The notes under the pieces are model-generated. The model worked only from the letters and a program-made list of their open reading frames with translations. It was not told where the DNA came from and searched no databases. From positions 109,001 through 173,000 of the forward strand of contig JADWOT020000235.1 of assembly GCA_036345935.2 (NCBI GenBank): a stretch of 64,000 bases of DNA, read 5' to 3'. The translations under genes and the position numbers were made by a program. The stretch comes from Taenia hydatigena. Taxonomy: Eukaryota > Platyhelminthes > Cestoda > Cyclophyllidea > Taeniidae. Shown here in pieces: positions 63,780-64,000 of the stretch. Numbering within the stretch: the stretch's first letter is position 1; every line of letters begins with the position of its first letter.

Positions 63780-63895
63780 AAGACTAAAATCAATCGGCCG
63801 CTTTGTCAGCCGCCGATGCGTCTTAAAAATCACCGACTTTGGCATCCCCAAGGTCTACAACCTAACAGGCAGTTATTCTTCAGTCAAACCTGAAC
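63780..63895 (+). CDS. Receptor guanylate cyclase kinase-homology exon (catalytic-loop and DFG region)
   Basis: The exon follows a ctttcag acceptor. It reads RLKSIGRFVSRRCVLKITDF then G-I-P-K-V-Y-N, matching the HGxLKSxNCxVxxRxVLKITDxG block that marks the kinase-homology domain of membrane guanylate cyclases (natriuretic-peptide-receptor family). In these single-pass receptors the pseudokinase domain links ligand binding to cGMP synthesis. The usual S-N-C after LKS is replaced by I-G-R. It ends at donor GTCAGT in phase 1 and joins the exon at 63937 across a 41-nt intron. An upstream stretch (about 63545-63640, RTTIHDIL) could be the preceding exon but is not convincing. Confidence 0.65.
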
Positions 63896-63936
63896 GTCAG
63901 TTTCGTTGACCATCCTCCATTAATTCGCATCCATAG

Positions 63937-64000
63937 AACAATTATGGTCAGCACCTGAGCTACTGCGCAATGAGACAGCGGCTTAGATTGAAACCGAGCC
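63937..64000 (+). CDS. Receptor guanylate cyclase kinase-homology exon (APELLR motif), broken or incomplete
   Basis: After a catccatag acceptor, phase 1 matches the previous exon and gives ...EQQLWSAPELLRNETAA. The LW(T/S)APELLR signature is diagnostic of receptor guanylate cyclases. The frame then meets TAG at 63984-63986. No GT occurs between the motif and the window end, so no donor could remove it: the copy is truncated here, or a frameshift or sequence error is present. The cyclase catalytic domain would lie beyond the window. Confidence 0.6.

Noticed and set aside
1..64000. CRISPR arrays, bacterial operons, rRNA genes
   Set aside because: No regularly spaced identical repeats, no ribosome-binding-site-led gene runs and no rRNA-like blocks were seen; the window is eukaryotic.

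Overview
The window reads as a piece of a repeat-rich, fairly AT-rich eukaryotic nuclear genome. There is no bacterial gene packing: recognisable coding sequence lies in short GT/AG-bounded exons spread over tens of kilobases. Several inferred introns are very short (37, 41 and possibly 49 nt). Together with degraded tRNA-derived elements and fibronectin III/hydrophobic-tail genes, this fits a flatworm, most likely a cestode. That assignment is inference, not proof.

Layout. 1-4338: nearly empty, with a decayed tRNA-Trp relic and one weak candidate exon. 4339-4513 (-): a 5' exon with a coiled coil like the N terminus of AIMP1 (p43). 4850-13740: dispersed-repeat territory (families R1, R2 and R3), interrupted by two minus-strand exons (10200-10430 and 12060-12153) encoding an EMAP II-type tRNA-binding OB fold. 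13741-38666: no convincing gene; diverged repeats R2, R4 and R3, a second tRNA-Trp-like relic, a SINE-like element and decameric repeats. 38667-42239 (-): FN3-type surface-protein cluster, with one FN3 exon joined in phase to a Ser/Thr-rich exon with a hydrophobic tail, plus one or two neighbouring terminal exons, one of them GPI-like. 47.6-51.9 kb: a candidate two-exon gene and the best-resolved gene of the window, a complete five-exon, four-finger C2H2 zinc-finger gene (+, 50915-51863). 53.8-54.5 kb (-): a candidate three-exon gene start. 55.8-61 kb: weak candidates. 63.3-64 kb (+): a gypsy-like pol fragment, then two exons of a receptor guanylate cyclase kinase-homology domain running off the window.

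The recognisable genes show no shared pathway: translation accessory factor, surface adhesion/antigen-like protein, transcription-factor-like zinc-finger protein and cGMP receptor. Long open frames without recognisable domains were mostly discarded. At roughly one stop per 16 codons, several frames over 100 codons are expected by chance in 64 kb on both strands. All coordinates of repeat copies are approximate, because they were aligned by eye.
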